Positions 28,760-43,683 of a stretch of 64,000 nucleotides of DNA are shown here, one piece after another. The notes beneath the pieces are model-generated. The model searched no databases. It was not told where the DNA came from and saw nothing but the letters and a program-made list of their open reading frames with translations. The stretch lies in assembly GCF_900324465.2 (NCBI RefSeq), contig NC_046616.1:14224547-14288546 (forward strand), given 5' to 3'. How positions within the stretch are numbered: the first letter of the stretch is position 1; each line of letters opens with the position of its first letter. Both the position numbers and the translations under genes were made by a program. The stretch is from Anabas testudineus. Taxonomy: Eukaryota > Chordata > Actinopteri > Anabantiformes > Anabantidae.

Positions 28760-31700
28760 ATGGAAGTGGAGGAGACTGGTGAAACAAGGACTTCCTGGTA
28801 CGGTAACATTTTACATTCAACGTTACATGTCCTCGCCTGGTGCCTCATGCTTTAGTCTAATAAGTGCTCAGAGCTGATACATGAAATATTTAAAATATAT
28901 ATGTTTTGCTGTGTTGGTGCGTGAGTGATATTTGAACTTAACATATCTGGCATGATGGTAACAAGAAACAGCCCTTTAATATTAATGTTCAGTACTCACT
29001 GAAAACTGAAATTGGAATAAAGTTGTAAACCTATTAGTTTATTAATTGTATAACTAGAGATTCAAACAAATCCTACAAGTGTCATCTAGGCGTCCAATTA
29101 GGATCCCACTGGGCTGCTCATGGTTTTACTGTATGGATGTTTGCTTCATGCACACTAAAGGTTTGTCTGTCTTAGGTATGTGGCACCAGGAGAGACACAC
29201 ACTGTCCCCTGTGACCATGCTGGGGTAAGTCACACCATCTGTCTTATTTCTTTCACCTAATGCTTCCTGTCTAAAACCTGTGTTAACATTCATCCTAAAA
29301 AAACACAAGCAAACTCACTTTCTTATACATTTCTGCTTTTAGAAGAAGAGAAAACAAGATTCGGCCCCTGAACCTGTGATTAGGATCATAGAGGTGAGTG
29401 AGATCTGACTTCAAACTCTGTTCCAGCCTCTCTTCTTCATCTTCTTGTCTCTCACAGTGCCTGTCGGTAACTAGCGGAAGTTAGTCAAACCTTACCTTTG
29501 CGACCACAATCTTGAATGCAGAGCTGGCTCGGTGACAGTCTGCACAGCCACAGGAGCTCTCTGAGTGCACAAACCTTTAAATCTTGGTAATATAACGTCT
29601 CGTCACATTTTAATCACTGTTATTTTCCGTTTTGTTTTTTTTTTAAGTTTTCTAACTTTTATGTATATTGTCATGCACATTTACATTTTGTTTTCTGCTG
29701 CTTTTTGAGTGCATCTCATTGGGTGACTACCCTGAGAATACAGCTGATGTGGTTAGTGTGGCAGAAACAGGCAGACATCTTGTATTTTACTACACAGGCA
29801 CAGTTTCAACCTTCTTCCTCTTTGAAAGTGTCACACAGGAAATGAGAGATGTGCACCATGCAACATCTCAGCCCTCTCAACATCTCTCTTTTTCCACTTT
29901 CCTGAACTCCCTCATGTCTCTCTCAAGTTAACCCCTAACGTATTCTGTTATGTTTCCTGCTGTGTTTTGTCAGGATGACGAGGAAGAGGAGGAGGGTGAA
30001 CTGGTGTCTGATCACATGAAAGATTCAGAGGTGATGTGTTCCTCTTTTGCAGCTGCCAGATGTGTGGTTAGGTGTTTTTAAAGTCCTCTGATGTGCAGCT
30101 AGCAACAGTATGATGAATGATGTCCCTGATTAGACTGTGATACGTGTTTTTTTTTACACATTTTAACACTGATTTCATTGTAGGAGCCCAGTAATAAACG
30201 GGTAAAACCTGTGGCAAAGTCCAATAGCCTAACAGGTGTCATAACCCCAGTGAAGACCCCTGCTCTGAAACGCATTGGCCAGTCCATTTCGGTAATGGTG
30301 CACAAACACAGTGACGTACTAGTTTCAGTACAAAGTGACCTACTAATGACTGCATCCACTACTCTTCTCCTTTCACAGCGGTCTATCAGTTTTCGCACAG
30401 AGGCTCGACCTTTGCCCCCTGCTCCCATACGGTCTCGCACGAAGGCCTCGTCGTTTCCACGCCGGCGCAACAGCCAGTGCTGGAGTGACACAGTGGAAAG
30501 TCATGACCTCACTGCGAAGGAAATCAAACGTCAAGAGGTGTGAGGGGCAGCCGTCTAAGTTTAGTTGAAACTGCAATAGCTAAAGTGTCTGCCAGTGTAT
30601 TTTATGTAAGGTTTTATTAAGGGCATGTGGGTAAAGCTGCGGTTGTAGAGTGGGGGTGTTGACTAGTATCTAGTCTTCATTTCTGTGAAGCTGTTCTACA
30701 TGAGGATTATGAAAGAGGATGTGAGCTGGCACTAGAAGCTCAACTTCCTTTTTTGAACAATCAGCTGTGAGAGCTCCTGCTGCGTGTCTGTGTATTTAAC
30801 AACCCATGTCAGTGTGTGTCCACGTGTCGAATCATCAGGTTAAATTAGATTTGTCACTTGGTCTAGGTGATCTACGAGCTAACCCAGGGAGAGAGACAAC
30901 TTATTGAGGACCTCAGTCTGGTTAAAAAGGTACTTATCCACGAAACACTCCCACCTGAATATATTATCGACTACATTCAAAGAAAATCTCTAAGAATTCT
31001 TTGTCCCACTTTGCCAGACCACCTTCTGCACCTCATTTGGTTTGTTCTTCTCCTTTGCCTTCCACTCTGTGTGTGCTGCTAGGTATACTATGAGCCCATG
31101 CTGAAGTTGGACATCATGACAGAGAGTGAGCTGGGACAGATCTTTGGGACTCTGGACTCTCTCATTCCTCTCCATGAAGGTACATCTTTCTTTGACTCAT
31201 ATGATCTATTTATTGTCCAAATTAATTGTTACAAACAAACGAGGGATTCCACTTTCAACTGCTACATCAGTAACCTGGTCTATCTACTGATTCTATCAAC
31301 TTATAGTGTATTATAAACATCCATTCAATGTTGTATGTCCTGCTTAGAAATATATAAAAAATAATACAAAATAATGTGCTTGCATTGGGTTAATAGTGGC
31401 ACACAACTGAAAATCAATTGAAGCATTTGATGTGTAAGTTTGCCTCCACTTGTCCTATGGTGATGTACAAAGTATTAATATTGAAAAATCTTAAAGTTAA
31501 TATCAGGATATTAACGTAATGACATCGTCCAGCCAAATGCAAGTTACAGCCCAATGCATTTGCTTATGCTCTGACTGATGTAATGTCTTTTTTCAGATAT
31601 AGGAAGTTGGATGACTTCATCGTTTTAGTTTAATGAGATGTTGTTTTTGAGTTGTAGTAACACTGTTTATGTTTTCTGTTTTTTTTATGTCAGATCTTCT

Positions 31701-34072
31701 GAGCCGTCTTGAGCGGCTGAAGGGATCAGAGAAGACAGTTGGAGAGGTGGGGCCTACTCTGATGAACTGGGTGAGTGTCTCCATGGAAACCTTTGAGAGA
31801 GAAGAAGAAAAGGTGTACAACCCACCTTCACTCTCTCCATGTCCTGTGTTTATTACATTATGCTGTTCTTTGTCAGCACGTACAGAGTACTACATCTACG
31901 CCTAATCTTGCCTCATCGCCTTCGCTTCTCCCCTCTTCCTGTCTGCAGTTTCCTTGCCTAGAGGCCTATGTTACATACTGCTGTAACCAGGTGGGGGCCA
32001 AAGCCCTGTTAGATCAGAAAAAGCAAGAGAAACGAGTGGAGCACTTCCTGCGCCTGTGTCAGGAGTCTTCGTTCAGTAGGAAACTGGACCTGTGGAACTT
32101 CCTGGATCTACCACGAAGCCGTTTGGTCAAATACCCCCTGTTGCTGAAAGAGATACAGAAGTGCACACCTCCAGATCACCCTGATGAGGACACATTACCT
32201 GACGCTGTGAGTTGGTGTCTTACATGTTCGTATGTGACGTGTCTCAGGCTGCTGGGATACAAGGCTGTAAAATGCACGAGACAGGCCTGCCGAGTTCACA
32301 GTTTCCATGGTTATAACAAATGCTAATTTGTTCAGCAGAAAGTAAATTATGAAACTTTCTTTCGTGTTTCTGCGAGGGTGGACGTGCAAGACATGTCAAT
32401 TAAATTTGGATTAATATTCCCTTCTTAAATGAAAGGTACTTTTCACATTAGCACCTCCGAGACAAGAGATAATTTATCAAACATGAACTTTACCAGGCAG
32501 TGATCCAGTGACGTGTCAGTATTATTCTAAAAACACTATCATGTCATGTTCAACTCTGGTTTGTCATTATTTTATGAGACAAGACCCAGTGAATGGGAAA
32601 TGGGAGTCTGTTTTCATTTTAAGATGCCCGCAGTCTTTTAACCTGACATTTGCTCGGCTTCCATTTGAAACTGAATGCCACTAAACTAAACCTGCTACAT
32701 GAAAACTTCACTTGCATTTTGCTTTAATGTGTATGTTTTTGTTTTTTTTTAAATGTGGAAAACTCTGTTCTGCTTAGCTGGAGTTGATTCAGAGCATCGT
32801 GGCAGAGGTGAATAAGAAAACAGGGGAGGCTGAGTGTCAGTTCTACAGGCGGGGTCTCACCTACCTTGAAGAGAGCCAGAGAGCACCTGAGATCCAGCAG
32901 TCGCGCTTCCTCTACTGCCACGGAGAACTCAAGAACAACAAGGGTCAGGTAGCGGCTCGCTGTTATCTTTGTTTACTTTGATTTGTTTGTGTTTTAGTCT
33001 TCCAAGACACTAGTGGTGGTTCCTTATATTTAGGCTGCTGACCTTAGTTCTTTTCTGGCCCAGTGGATATTTTGATCTTAATCCCTAGAAACACATTACC
33101 TTGTATTTTGTGGTGGTGATAAAGATGTTACTATAAGATCTCAATCATAGGCACTCTTCTCTTACTTTGAACAGATCTGTTTCAATATAGTAAATATTCT
33201 AATAAAGCCACATTTCTCACTACACATATATATGTCTGTATTACCCGGCAGCGGCTGCATGTATTCCTCTTTGAGCTGGCCATGGTGCTGACCAGACCTG
33301 GGGAAGGCAGAGAGGGAGCTCAGGTGTTTCAAGTGTACAGACAGCCCCTGCCCAATGCCTTGTTAAATCTGGAGGAGATCCCCGATGGGGAGGCTGGTGG
33401 AGGGAGCACCTTTAGAGGAGCCTTCACTGGAGGAAACGATAAAGGTACATATCAATGTTGTATTAGTTGCTAACCAATAGGAACTAAGTGGTTTTAAAAG
33501 AGAACAGTAAACTGAATGAATTGTGAAGTTTTAACCATCAAATTGATGATAATTTACCTAAATAATTACTTAATTATCAAAATTATTGTTAACTAATGAT
33601 GCTTTTCCACTGTATTATTACTTTGATAGGGTAAATATAATCTGTAGTAGTAATCATTTTTATTTCTGGTTTATTTACACCTTATATTTGCTGCAGGAGT
33701 TAAATATAGGCTACAACTAAGTCTATAGTTTGAGAAAAAGCCAAGCCACAAAACCCCACTATTTCAAGTGAATGTGCTTCGCTGAACTTCCTATTTTGTC
33801 GTCCTCTGTCTCACCGTCTCCCAGTGAAGAACTGTTTCCGTGTGAGCAGCAGAGGGCGCCCCAAGGCTCACTCCCACAGCCTGCAGGCCAATGACTCCTT
33901 CAGCAAGCAGCAGTGGATTACCTGTCTACGCCAAGCCATTGTCCAGTCGCGAGACAGGACAGCTCAGACCAGCCAGTCACAGCTCTCTCCTCACTCTGAT
34001 CCCGCCCTGTATCACATGGCAGAGCTCAGCCTCAGCTCGGACACAGAAATGGCAGACCATACCAGCCGCTGA
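28760..34072 (+). CDS. arhgef3l: Rho guanine nucleotide exchange factor, NET1/ARHGEF3 family
   Basis: Thirteen coding exons: 28760-28797, 29176-29224, 29343-29393, 29974-30030, 30184-30291, 30379-30537, 30867-30929, 31083-31179, 31694-31770, 31949-32206, 32778-32948, 33252-33444 and 33825-34072. They give 522 aa. Family members are DH-PH proteins that load GTP on RhoA. The DH domain spans about residues 155-330 and includes the hallmark SFSRKLDLWNFLDLPRSRLV. The PH domain spans about 345-490 (CHGELKNNKGQRLHVFLFEL through the SLQAND-FSKQQW motif). The N-terminus has a KKRK nuclear-signal-like cluster, an acidic run DDEEEEEGE and the family motif EPSNKRVKP. The order RSISFR after LKRIGQSIS is closer to ARHGEF3 than to NET1, but the sequence is divergent from both, so it looks like the separate fish paralogue. 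The tail lacks the C-terminal PDZ-binding end of NET1. The symbol is my best guess; the family call is firm. Confidence 0.9.
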
Positions 34073-34375
34073 CTGTCAGCACTGATCACCTGGAGGCCCG
34101 GGGACTCTGTTTAGATGTGTACATTGACATTGGACAAAATAAATGAGACTGTTCGCGATGTGAAAGATGAATGTGTTTAGACACACACCTGCATAGAAAT
34201 GCTCTTTTCTTGCTCGCTCTGATGTATTGTGTGATTGTGGTGAGACGTACTGTACAGCTTAGGAACAGGATTACTGAATGTGACGTGAACATGTCAAATG
34301 TTTACCACTGTTGTTGTTATGATTGTTTGTTTGTTTGTTGTTGTTGTTGTTTTTTAATAAACTGACATAAAGTTA
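34073..34375 (+). other. 3' UTR of the arhgef3-like gene
   Basis: A short 3' UTR with AATAAA near 34138 and again at 34356-34361 after a (GTTT)n/(GTT)n run. It ends about 0.65 kb before the next coding start. Confidence 0.7.
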
Positions 34376-35030
34376 ACTGGGGTATTTGTGGAAAAGTACA
34401 TAAAGATGACTCTAAGTATAGCCAACAAGATCCAAAGAGAAAAAGATTAGAGATGATTATCCACCCTCCCTCTCTCCTTCTTTCTCTCTCTCTGTCCAAC
34501 ACCGGTGACAGGGCAGGGGAGAGAGGTAGACTTTCAGTTCTTGCCTACAGACACACAGTGAAATAGTAGACATACCCTTATACATTTTTAACAGCTCAGC
34601 AGGTGATGGGAACAGTTTGGTGGGGACAGTTTGTCCACAGATAAGAGCGGCCAAGTGATCAGGTAAGTCCAAACTACTCTGTCTGTTTTGCTAATGCTCT
34701 AATATTGTTTGGCAGTAATTGTTAGATAAATACATGTAGAAGATTTTACCCTTCACCTGCCCTGAACAGCAATGACAGTGTAGATTTGGCCTTGATTACC
34801 CTTTACAATACAGTGCTTTATGACGCTATGACTGTGACTTTGAGTCAGTGTGGTCAAACTAAGGATTTACCTTTAGGGGATCTTTATTCACAAATGAACC
34901 CTGATCTTTCTCCCTCAGCTGTGAATGAGAAAACAGTTTGGCGTGCAAACCGCATCCCTTTGGGAAAACCCTTCCACCTGACTCAGGATCCCTTCTGGGA
35001 AACACTAGTGAGGTTTACCACTAAAATAGG
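34376..35030 (+). other. USP gene promoter and 5' UTR region
   Basis: The intergenic gap is at most about 0.3 kb. A likely untranslated exon ends at 34662 (GTGATCAG followed by gtaagt). The first coding ATG at 35031 is preceded by an in-frame TAA (35022-35024), which supports it as the start if the exon extends leftward. A CT-rich run lies at about 34460-34498. No clear core promoter element is visible. Confidence 0.45.
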
Positions 35031-38000
35031 ATGCCTGGAGCCAGTGGTGTCAACGTGGAAGGGTCCTGCGAGGCCCTGTGTCGTACCCTGGTGTCTCAGA
35101 ACGGCCTCCAGAGAGAGACGGCTGACATCTCCCAGTCTGTTCTCTACACCTCACTGATGGGCCTGCTTCTGGTCGCTGACAACGAGGTGTGTACAGCAAA
35201 CACAGCATCTGCAAATCTTAATTTTATCCTCCAGTCTTTTGTTAGTTTGACCTTAAAGTGGGATTTATGGGACAAACATAAACACAGACAGAGAAACCGT
35301 GTGAAGGAATTAATCAATGTGGAGTACACATACACACACACGTGTTTAACCACCTGTCAGCACTCCTCGGTCTCTAATAGGATGAGTCCTTTAGGATGAC
35401 CTCCTTTTAGCCTCTCTTGTTATGCTAATGAGATAAGAAAGCTAAATCTGTCCTATCAATGTAATACACACTGCCTTGGTGGTGTTAAGGAGGACAGACA
35501 GTTGTACAGACTCAGCCAGGGGTCAAATAGTAGGACGTGTGCTTTTAGATACGTGTATTTTTGTACGTCACATTAACAGACAGCTGCTTAGTGTTTTGAC
35601 GGATGTCACAGGTCTTCAGTTCTGGTTTGCAGCTTCCTGTGCTCTTTTTGTTTTACAGAAAGAGCAGCTCACCTTAGGAAGTGGAAGAGTCGGACTTAGA
35701 AACGTAGGAAACACTGTAAGTTTATTGTGATGCAGGATAGAGTCTGTAAAAAGAATTAACTCCAGAATTAGCTGAATAAATATTTGCATCAGCATACTTT
35801 CCACTTTACTGTCTCCAACCCAGTGTTTCCTGAACGCAATAGTCCAGTGTTTGTCTCACACACATGGCCTACGAGACTACTGCCTCCTCAGGTCCTACAG
35901 GCATGAGAAGTTCTCCAAAGAGGAGCCAAAGCTAATGGAAGGTACAGTCCTTCCTCCCGAGTTTCTCTCCTCGTCACGCTCCTCCTTACTCATTATGGTT
36001 TTTGCCATTGACTTATTGCTCCTTGCCTTGACTTGCTGTTCCAGCTTTCGCTCAGGTGCTGTCGGGCCTGTGGGATGTAAATGAAGGAGACACCGTTGTA
36101 AATGCAAGACAGTTTTACAATATTTTTAAAGAAGTGGTGCCTTACTTTACTGGTTACAGGTAAGAAAATCAATGATGTCATAAATTATGTAATAATGGCT
36201 GCTGCTGGTTGTATTAGATAGGTGTACTATCAAACTTAGAAACATGCTTAGTATAGTTCCTTGTGAAATATTTTATGTCTATGTGTTTAACTAAGTCAAC
36301 AGGATGCTCAGGAGTTTCTCAGGTTCCTGTTGGACAAGCTGCACACAGAAATCAACCGCAGGCCCAACATTCGTCGAATGATGAAGGAGACTGACCAGAA
36401 ATATGCCAGATTTAGGTGCGAAAAACATTCTTTCTTAGAAACATTAGTGTTCTTCACGTGACCACGTTTTATTTGATCTTTTTCGCGTGCTATGCTCCCT
36501 TAGACTGTCAGAAGAGGCAGCTGCCATGTGGAAGAAGCACTTGGAAAGGGATGACAGCAGAATCGTCGGTAAGGAGAGCAAGAGCAATCCAGTCGTAGTC
36601 ATCCATCAGCTGCATTTGCAATAAAGCTCAGACACCACTGATATTTATTACCAATATCAACCCTGTGACCCTTGTGACAGACCTGTTCTCAGGCCAGCTG
36701 AGGAGCTCATTGCATTGCTCAGTATGCTCGCACTACTCCAACACATTCGATGTGTTCTGTGATCTGTCGCTGCCTATCCCCAAGAGGAGTTCTGCAGGGG
36801 AGGTAACCCTCAGAGAGTGCCTCGACCTCTTCTCTCAGGAAGAGAAACTCGACAAGGAGAATTCACCTGTAAGTAAAATAAGCAAACAAACAAAACAATG
36901 GATCATATTATATAAATGTGTCTCTCTCTTTATGGTGAAAGGTGAATGACTGACAGTATGAGGTGTGAATGACTTAGTCCATATCAGTATTTTTCATCCA
37001 TCCATAAACCATATGTTTTAGTTAATGACCCAGTGCACCTAATCCCCCCAAGGAAGTTCAGCCAGACCGTGGATCAACTGCCCCTCTTCAGTTTTATTTT
37101 ATATATCTCTCTATTTCTTTTTTGTTTGTTTTTTTTAGTGCCCAGAAACTGAATTAAGACTTTAAATTAGCTTCTTTTTCACTCCCTCTCTGTCCTCATT
37201 GTCCTCTCCCTCATGCTGCTCAGGTTACAAACTTTCCCTAGAGTGTACTCACCTCCTTTTCTGTGATGGTGATGAAGGGCTGTTTGTTTATTACAGTGTA
37301 AAACGTATTATTGCCTGATAAATAAAGCACTGCTTGACAATTGGTCCTTGAAAGACTCTCAAATATTTTATTTCTCTGTAACTATGAATATGAAACTATT
37401 ACAAATTAACTAAGCACCAGCGAAATAAAATTGTAACTGAGGGTTTTTTATTTATTTCTTCTCCAATTTGAAACTCTTCCAACCTTGGCAGAAATTTCTA
37501 TGCGCGTTTAGGACCCCGTCATTTATAAGAAGAATAGATTTGACGAACTGTTAGTTACAAATGATGCTATTTAGGAATTATGAATTAGTAGCATTGCTAC
37601 CAACATTACAGTGATTAATAGATGGAGACAGAGTATTTATGTTTAAGAAATGTAAAGATGTGTGCACATTTGTTCCTATATTTTCCAGATGTGTGAGCGG
37701 TGTAACAGGCACACAGAGTGCACCAAGCGACTGTCCATCCAGAGGTTCCCCCAGGTCATTGTAATACGTATCCTTGGCAACAAGTTTTTCTCACTCTACT
37801 AATATTATTAATAAATGGTGTTTATGTGAAGGAACTTGTGATGATGCTTAACAGTCTCATTCAGATCTGAATCGTTTCACAACCTCACGGTGGTCCATAA
37901 GTAAAAGCACAGTGTATGTGTCCTTCCCCCTCACTAACCTGGACCTTGGACCCTACGGACCTGTCGACTGTGGTAACACTACCAAACTTTTCTATAACTT

Positions 38001-38758
38001 TATCCTTTTACATGTCTTATTTATTTCTCCAAGCGTGCATTGTGTCATTTGTGCTTGGTTTGCACCGTTTGTGTTACTGTGTCATTCCATTTGCTCAGGA
38101 AAAATTTAAGTTAAAAGGTTTTAATAATATAGTTTTTAAAGGCCTGTTCTGTTGCATTTTAAGTGGTGACTGAAAACACAAGAGTCATGAGGAGAAACAG
38201 ATCTGAATATGTTGCAATTAAAAGGACTCTTGAACCAAGGATGTTATAGTTTTATGGCATAATGAACCACCAGAACAATGAAGTGCCAATGAATAGCTTG
38301 TCTGCTATTTTGTAAATTACTTTCCTGGGTCTTTGATCGGGACAAATAAAGACATGTTCTTACAACAGGAAGATTAAAACATGAAAAACTGACACAATAT
38401 AGTTCTGAGGAACAGAATAATTAATTTGTCATATTTATCTATGTCTCCAAAGGCCCAGTTTTGTACGATTTATATGCAATATGTAACCATGCTGGAACAG
38501 TGAACATGGGCCATTACACAGCCTGCTGTTTAGATGAAAATGGTTGGTGCTTCTACAATGATTGCAGGTAAGACTCAGTCTATACTCACATCATTTATCA
38601 TTATCTGTTATGTCAATATAAATGTGCAGTTATTTCTCTTGATCACCCTCAATCTATTCACCTACAGTGTGACTCCAGTGTCAGAGAACCAGCTTCAGAC
38701 CAATCAAGCCTATGTGCTGTTCTACCAGCGCAACAGCACCACCACCATCAGGAAATAG
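35031..38758 (+). CDS. Ubiquitin-specific protease, USP2/USP21 type
   Basis: Eleven coding exons: 35031-35186, 35659-35715, 35824-35941, 36045-36159, 36296-36415, 36504-36568, 36681-36868, 37689-37767, 37865-37972, 38453-38567 and 38668-38758. They give 403 aa. The enzyme is a cysteine protease that removes ubiquitin from proteins. The catalytic domain fills residues about 63-400: Cys box GLRNVGNTCFLN (Cys72, opening exon 3), QQDAQEFLRFLLDKLH, MWKKHLERDDSRIVDLFSGQ, two CxxC pairs that would form the zinc ribbon (CSVCSHYSNTF and CERCNRHTEC), and the His box NMGHYTA (His356) with FYND supplying the third residue. There is only a short, unrecognised leader of about 60 residues, like the short USP2 isoforms. 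It has no DUSP or UBL domain, so it is not USP4, the USP that neighbours RHOA in mammals. USP2 and USP21 are hard to separate by eye. Confidence 0.93.
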
Positions 38759-39880
38759 ACCTCAGACTGGCTGAGTCAAGCAGCCAATCAGAGCAACTTT
38801 ACCTCCAGTGACCATAGAAACAAATAGAAGCAGCAGTGCTGTAACTCTGGCATCTATGAACGTCGCCATCCCAGTGAGCGTTCCCTCAAATAAACTCGAA
38901 GAAAGAGAAAAGAGAAACTGTGTTCACTCTGAGGGTAGTTGAAGAGATCACATTCTCTCTTAAATCATAGAGACCCAATGAGAGATCTGAGATACTGTAG
39001 CTCAGACAGACTGTATCCTTAACTGTGTTGGTTGTTATGCAGGAGTGAGAGAGTGCTGTACTTGCACATGATGCAGATCTGTTTTGTAAGCATCATGACT
39101 CATGCTTGCTAACATAACCCTTATAAGAGAAATAAATCTTGGGTGGAATAGAAATTAAAGCAACATTATCTGTCTCACTTTCTGAGATAGGATTTGTTCT
39201 AATTCTCTGACTGTATTCTAAGTGACAGTTATGTGGAAATGTACTTTAATTTAACATGTAAATATCTGTGTCATGTTGTCTTTTTTTAAATCTCAGGCTG
39301 CCGCCACATGGACAGTTAACTCTGAAACTTGAAAATATTAAAATGGGCTATGGTCTCTCTCTGATTGGATTATAATTTCCTGGTCTTTCCCTGTATACTA
39401 TGTCTTGTGTACTTCAGTACTGAACATACTGGATTACAGATATTTGTCAATAGTTAATAAAATACCAATAAAAGTCTAAAGATTAAATCTGAACCTTAAA
39501 TGAAGTTAAGCAGCAAACAAATAATTATTGATTATGTACTTTACAAAGCTAAGTGAAATTGCTGTTACATCAAATTTATGCATTTACAAGTCTCTGCTTC
39601 AGTAAATGTACAAAAGTGTCATCTGTTAAATTTACTTAAAGTTTTCCAAAATAAAAGCGCTGTTTTGCAGAAAATCTAACTCTGGGTCTAAATTTTATTA
39701 TTAATAATAGTTCATTTCTATTATTATTTTCCCTGCAAAACTGTACTTGAGTGCAGCATTTATATGCACTATTGCTACAACGTTTCGCATATTAATAGAT
39801 GATAATAAGATAATAAAATAACTAACGTAGCTGCATTAATGTTTGACACAGCCTGCATGTAAATAAAGCTGCTGCAGCCT
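38759..39880 (+). other. USP 3' UTR and spacer before rhoa
   Basis: Poly(A) signals AATAAA lie at 38889-38894 and 39131-39136, with a further one near 39467. After about 39480 comes AT-rich spacer with no visible gene or element. Confidence 0.6.
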
Positions 39881-39884
39881 GCTG

Positions 39885-39930
39885 TCGGGTGACGTAGTTG
39901 CGCACATGCGTAAGATCAGGGGGCGGAGTT
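39885..39930 (+). promoter_or_regulatory. rhoa core promoter elements
   Basis: A CRE-like TGACGTA (39890-39896), an NRF1-like TGCGCACATGCG (39899-39910) and a GC box GGGCGGAG near 39921 lie just before the probable first exon. There is no TATA box. Confidence 0.6.
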
Positions 39931-39979
39931 TACCAGTCGGTCAGGAAGAGGAGAAAAGCGGACAGAGACACATCAAGCG
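39931..39979 (+). other. Probable rhoa 5' UTR exon
   Basis: Purine-rich sequence ends at CATCAAGCG followed by donor gtaatt. The next acceptor lies directly before the rhoa ATG at 40558, which is the usual rho gene arrangement. The start of the exon is approximate. Confidence 0.6.
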
Positions 39980-40557
39980 GTAATTTTGTTTAGCCATAGC
40001 CTCTAAACTTCAAGCTGGAAACTTCTTATTTCAGTCATAGAGGGACTACAGTAATGTGATTCATGTGGTGGTTGTAGTTTCCGAAAGAATACACTGAATG
40101 ACAGTAATCCAAATCACGGGAAACACCGTTAGCTTTGCTGCTAGCTACTGTTAGCTGGTTTGACAGGCCCGGACTACACTGCATAGCCGAACAGCAGTAA
40201 TGGGAGGACGGCACGGAAATGTTCTGTGTTTTACCCTCTGCAACTCGAGGCAGCCTGTCTGTTTGTCTTAAATTTATGTAGTATGTCAGAATGTTTTTAA
40301 TGTAGCATAAACAAATGTAAATGTATGAGGAGACCGGTCAGTGTTGTCTGAGCGGTTTTTATACCAACCAGCCGTCGTCAATGCAATATAACAAATATTG
40401 CATTTGCACCTTATACAGCTTTGAAAGATGTGAAAATCTAATCCACTATGTCTGCATTAGAACAGTACTGATATCGTTTTGTTTGGATGAATAATGGTGG
40501 GTAGTGATGGATGATAACTTAAGTATAACCTCGTTGGGGCTCTTTCTTTTCCCTTAG

Positions 40558-41780
<1,223 letters not shown>

Positions 41781-43290
41781 GCTTCAAGAGAAGAAGAGGG
41801 AGCTGCCCTCAGAAACAGAAGGGGACTGCAGTTTCTGATAAGATTTGACATCGGGGAGGTTATATTTGGGAGGGTCCAGAATGGTTTTGCTGACGCTCAA
41901 TTTCTGATCACCCAATTATTCTCAGCAAATTAAAGCTGGTCTGAAATTATTTGATAGGCTTATACACTTTGGTCCTTTGTCTTTACATTAGAGTGTGTGC
42001 CATTTTGCTCATGTCTATCAAAAACTTTCAGATCTATAAACATGTATGGCAAGGGGGGATTGGAGGTTGAGTAGATGTAAATGGGTTCAAATGTGCCATG
42101 ATAGGAATGACTAGAGAAAATATCCTCATCAGGCCAAAGACAATGGGGACATGAGAAAGAAAGACATAAAAAGACTTAAATAAAAATAGTTTTCAATTAA
42201 TGTCTAAGTGGATTTTACACAGTATCGCCTACATGTAGTGCCTTGAGAGCAGTGGTCAATAAGAGGAAATTGAGGGGTAGGGATCCATTATTTAGATGGG
42301 GTATTATTTTGTCATTTGTAGTATCCATATTTCACATTATGAATGCTTTCTCCCTATCATTGACTTGGTTCCTTCAGGCCCATATTCTGACTCAGGCGCT
42401 ATGCAGAGGTATGTCTAAAGTAGATTGTATGAGGTATTCTCCCGTACTGAGTTACTTACCTGAACTTACGAATGTGTGTGTATGTGTGTGTGCAGCTGTA
42501 TGATGGGTTGTTTTCTCCAGTGCAGGTCTGCATGCAGTGAATGTGTGTATATTTGTGCGAGTGTGTATTAACAAATGTGTCTATGTATTGTATGCATGGA
42601 AAGGCCTTCTGCATCACTGACCTAACCCCTTGTTTCCATGCCAAAGTTACCCCTGATGTCCACATTGTATGGCTCAGATGGGTAATGGAATTAACAGCTA
42701 CTCAGAGTGACATAGAAACCTTCACTTTACTGGAAGACATTGTACAATAGCTAGAGGCACAATCAGGTTAAACATGGTATGAGTTTTTAGGACCTTTTTT
42801 TGTGTATACCAGAGATTCATTTGATTGTGTTAATCAGTGGGTCAAATCATGAGTGTTGTAGTTGATAAGTTTCCTTCATATGAATGATAGACTTAATACT
42901 ATAATGTCCATTATGTACTGTATGGCTTGCAAGGCCTTGACATGTTAATGATGTGTATTTCAAGTTTGCCTTTTACTCGACTCTCCCCATCTTTAAGGAT
43001 ATTGTCATTGTACTATAACTTTTTATTGTTGATGTCTCTAATTTTCTTAGTATATTTTAATCCTTTACTTATTCCTGCTGTTATGATCAGCTTATTTCAG
43101 TTAAATAATAAATGGTAATTGTAGTATTTTTTCATTTTAATTGAAGGTTAAGCTTGGTGTGAAGCTGGACGATTTTGAGGGTGGGCTGCTAGCAGATTTT
43201 TTTTTAAATTTTCTTTTTCTTTTTTTTTTTTTTATACTGTGAAACATTGGGATTTCTGGATTTTTTTTCCAAATAAAGCTGGTATTAGGG
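41781..43290 (+). other. rhoa 3' UTR
   Basis: A long non-coding 3' region of about 1.5 kb, a usual size for rhoa. It ends with T-rich runs at 43198-43232 and AATAAA at 43272-43277. Confidence 0.75.
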
Positions 43291-43482
43291 TTTTAGTTGT
43301 AAGGTATTTGTGTTTTTGATCTATTCATTTCTTAGTAATTACACTTTTACCTGTAATCCTGGCATTACTTTTCCCCCAAATAAAAACACTCATAACCAGA
43401 CAAACTATCTGATTGTGTCATTTTAATCTCATGAGGATTTCTATAGCAACATATTAGTGTGGGCTTGGCCTGCTTGTCTTGT

Positions 43483-43683
43483 CCAATCACCGTCCACATT
43501 AATGTAGTCGCTCTCAACGCACCAATCAGACGCCAGAGTCAAGAATCGGACCCTCCCACCTGAAATGTTGTACTGTGGCCATTTTACACTTGGATCCTTG
43601 TAACATAGAGCTTTTCACCTGTGCTTCAACGTGCCATTTTAAATATACATATACATATATATTCATGGTTACATTTGTCGCTG
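43483..43683 (+). promoter_or_regulatory. rbm6 promoter and untranslated first exon
   Basis: CCAAT boxes lie at 43483-43487 and 43522-43526, and a YY1-like GGCCATTTT at 43577-43585. The probable first exon follows and ends at 43683 (GTCGCTG followed by gtaagt). A TTAGC/GCTAA-rich stretch (43755-43800) comes next, as at other promoters in this window. Confidence 0.55.

Noticed and set aside
36869-37688. The long USP intron examined for a missed exon or mobile element
   Set aside because: The flanking exons join in phase (ENSP/MCERC) as in USP2/USP21, so no exon is missing, and no terminal repeats or duplications were found.
35031-38758. Calling the deubiquitinase usp4 from its position beside rhoa
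   Set aside because: USP4 has DUSP and UBL domains and a split catalytic domain. This protein is 403 aa with a compact catalytic domain of USP2/USP21 type.
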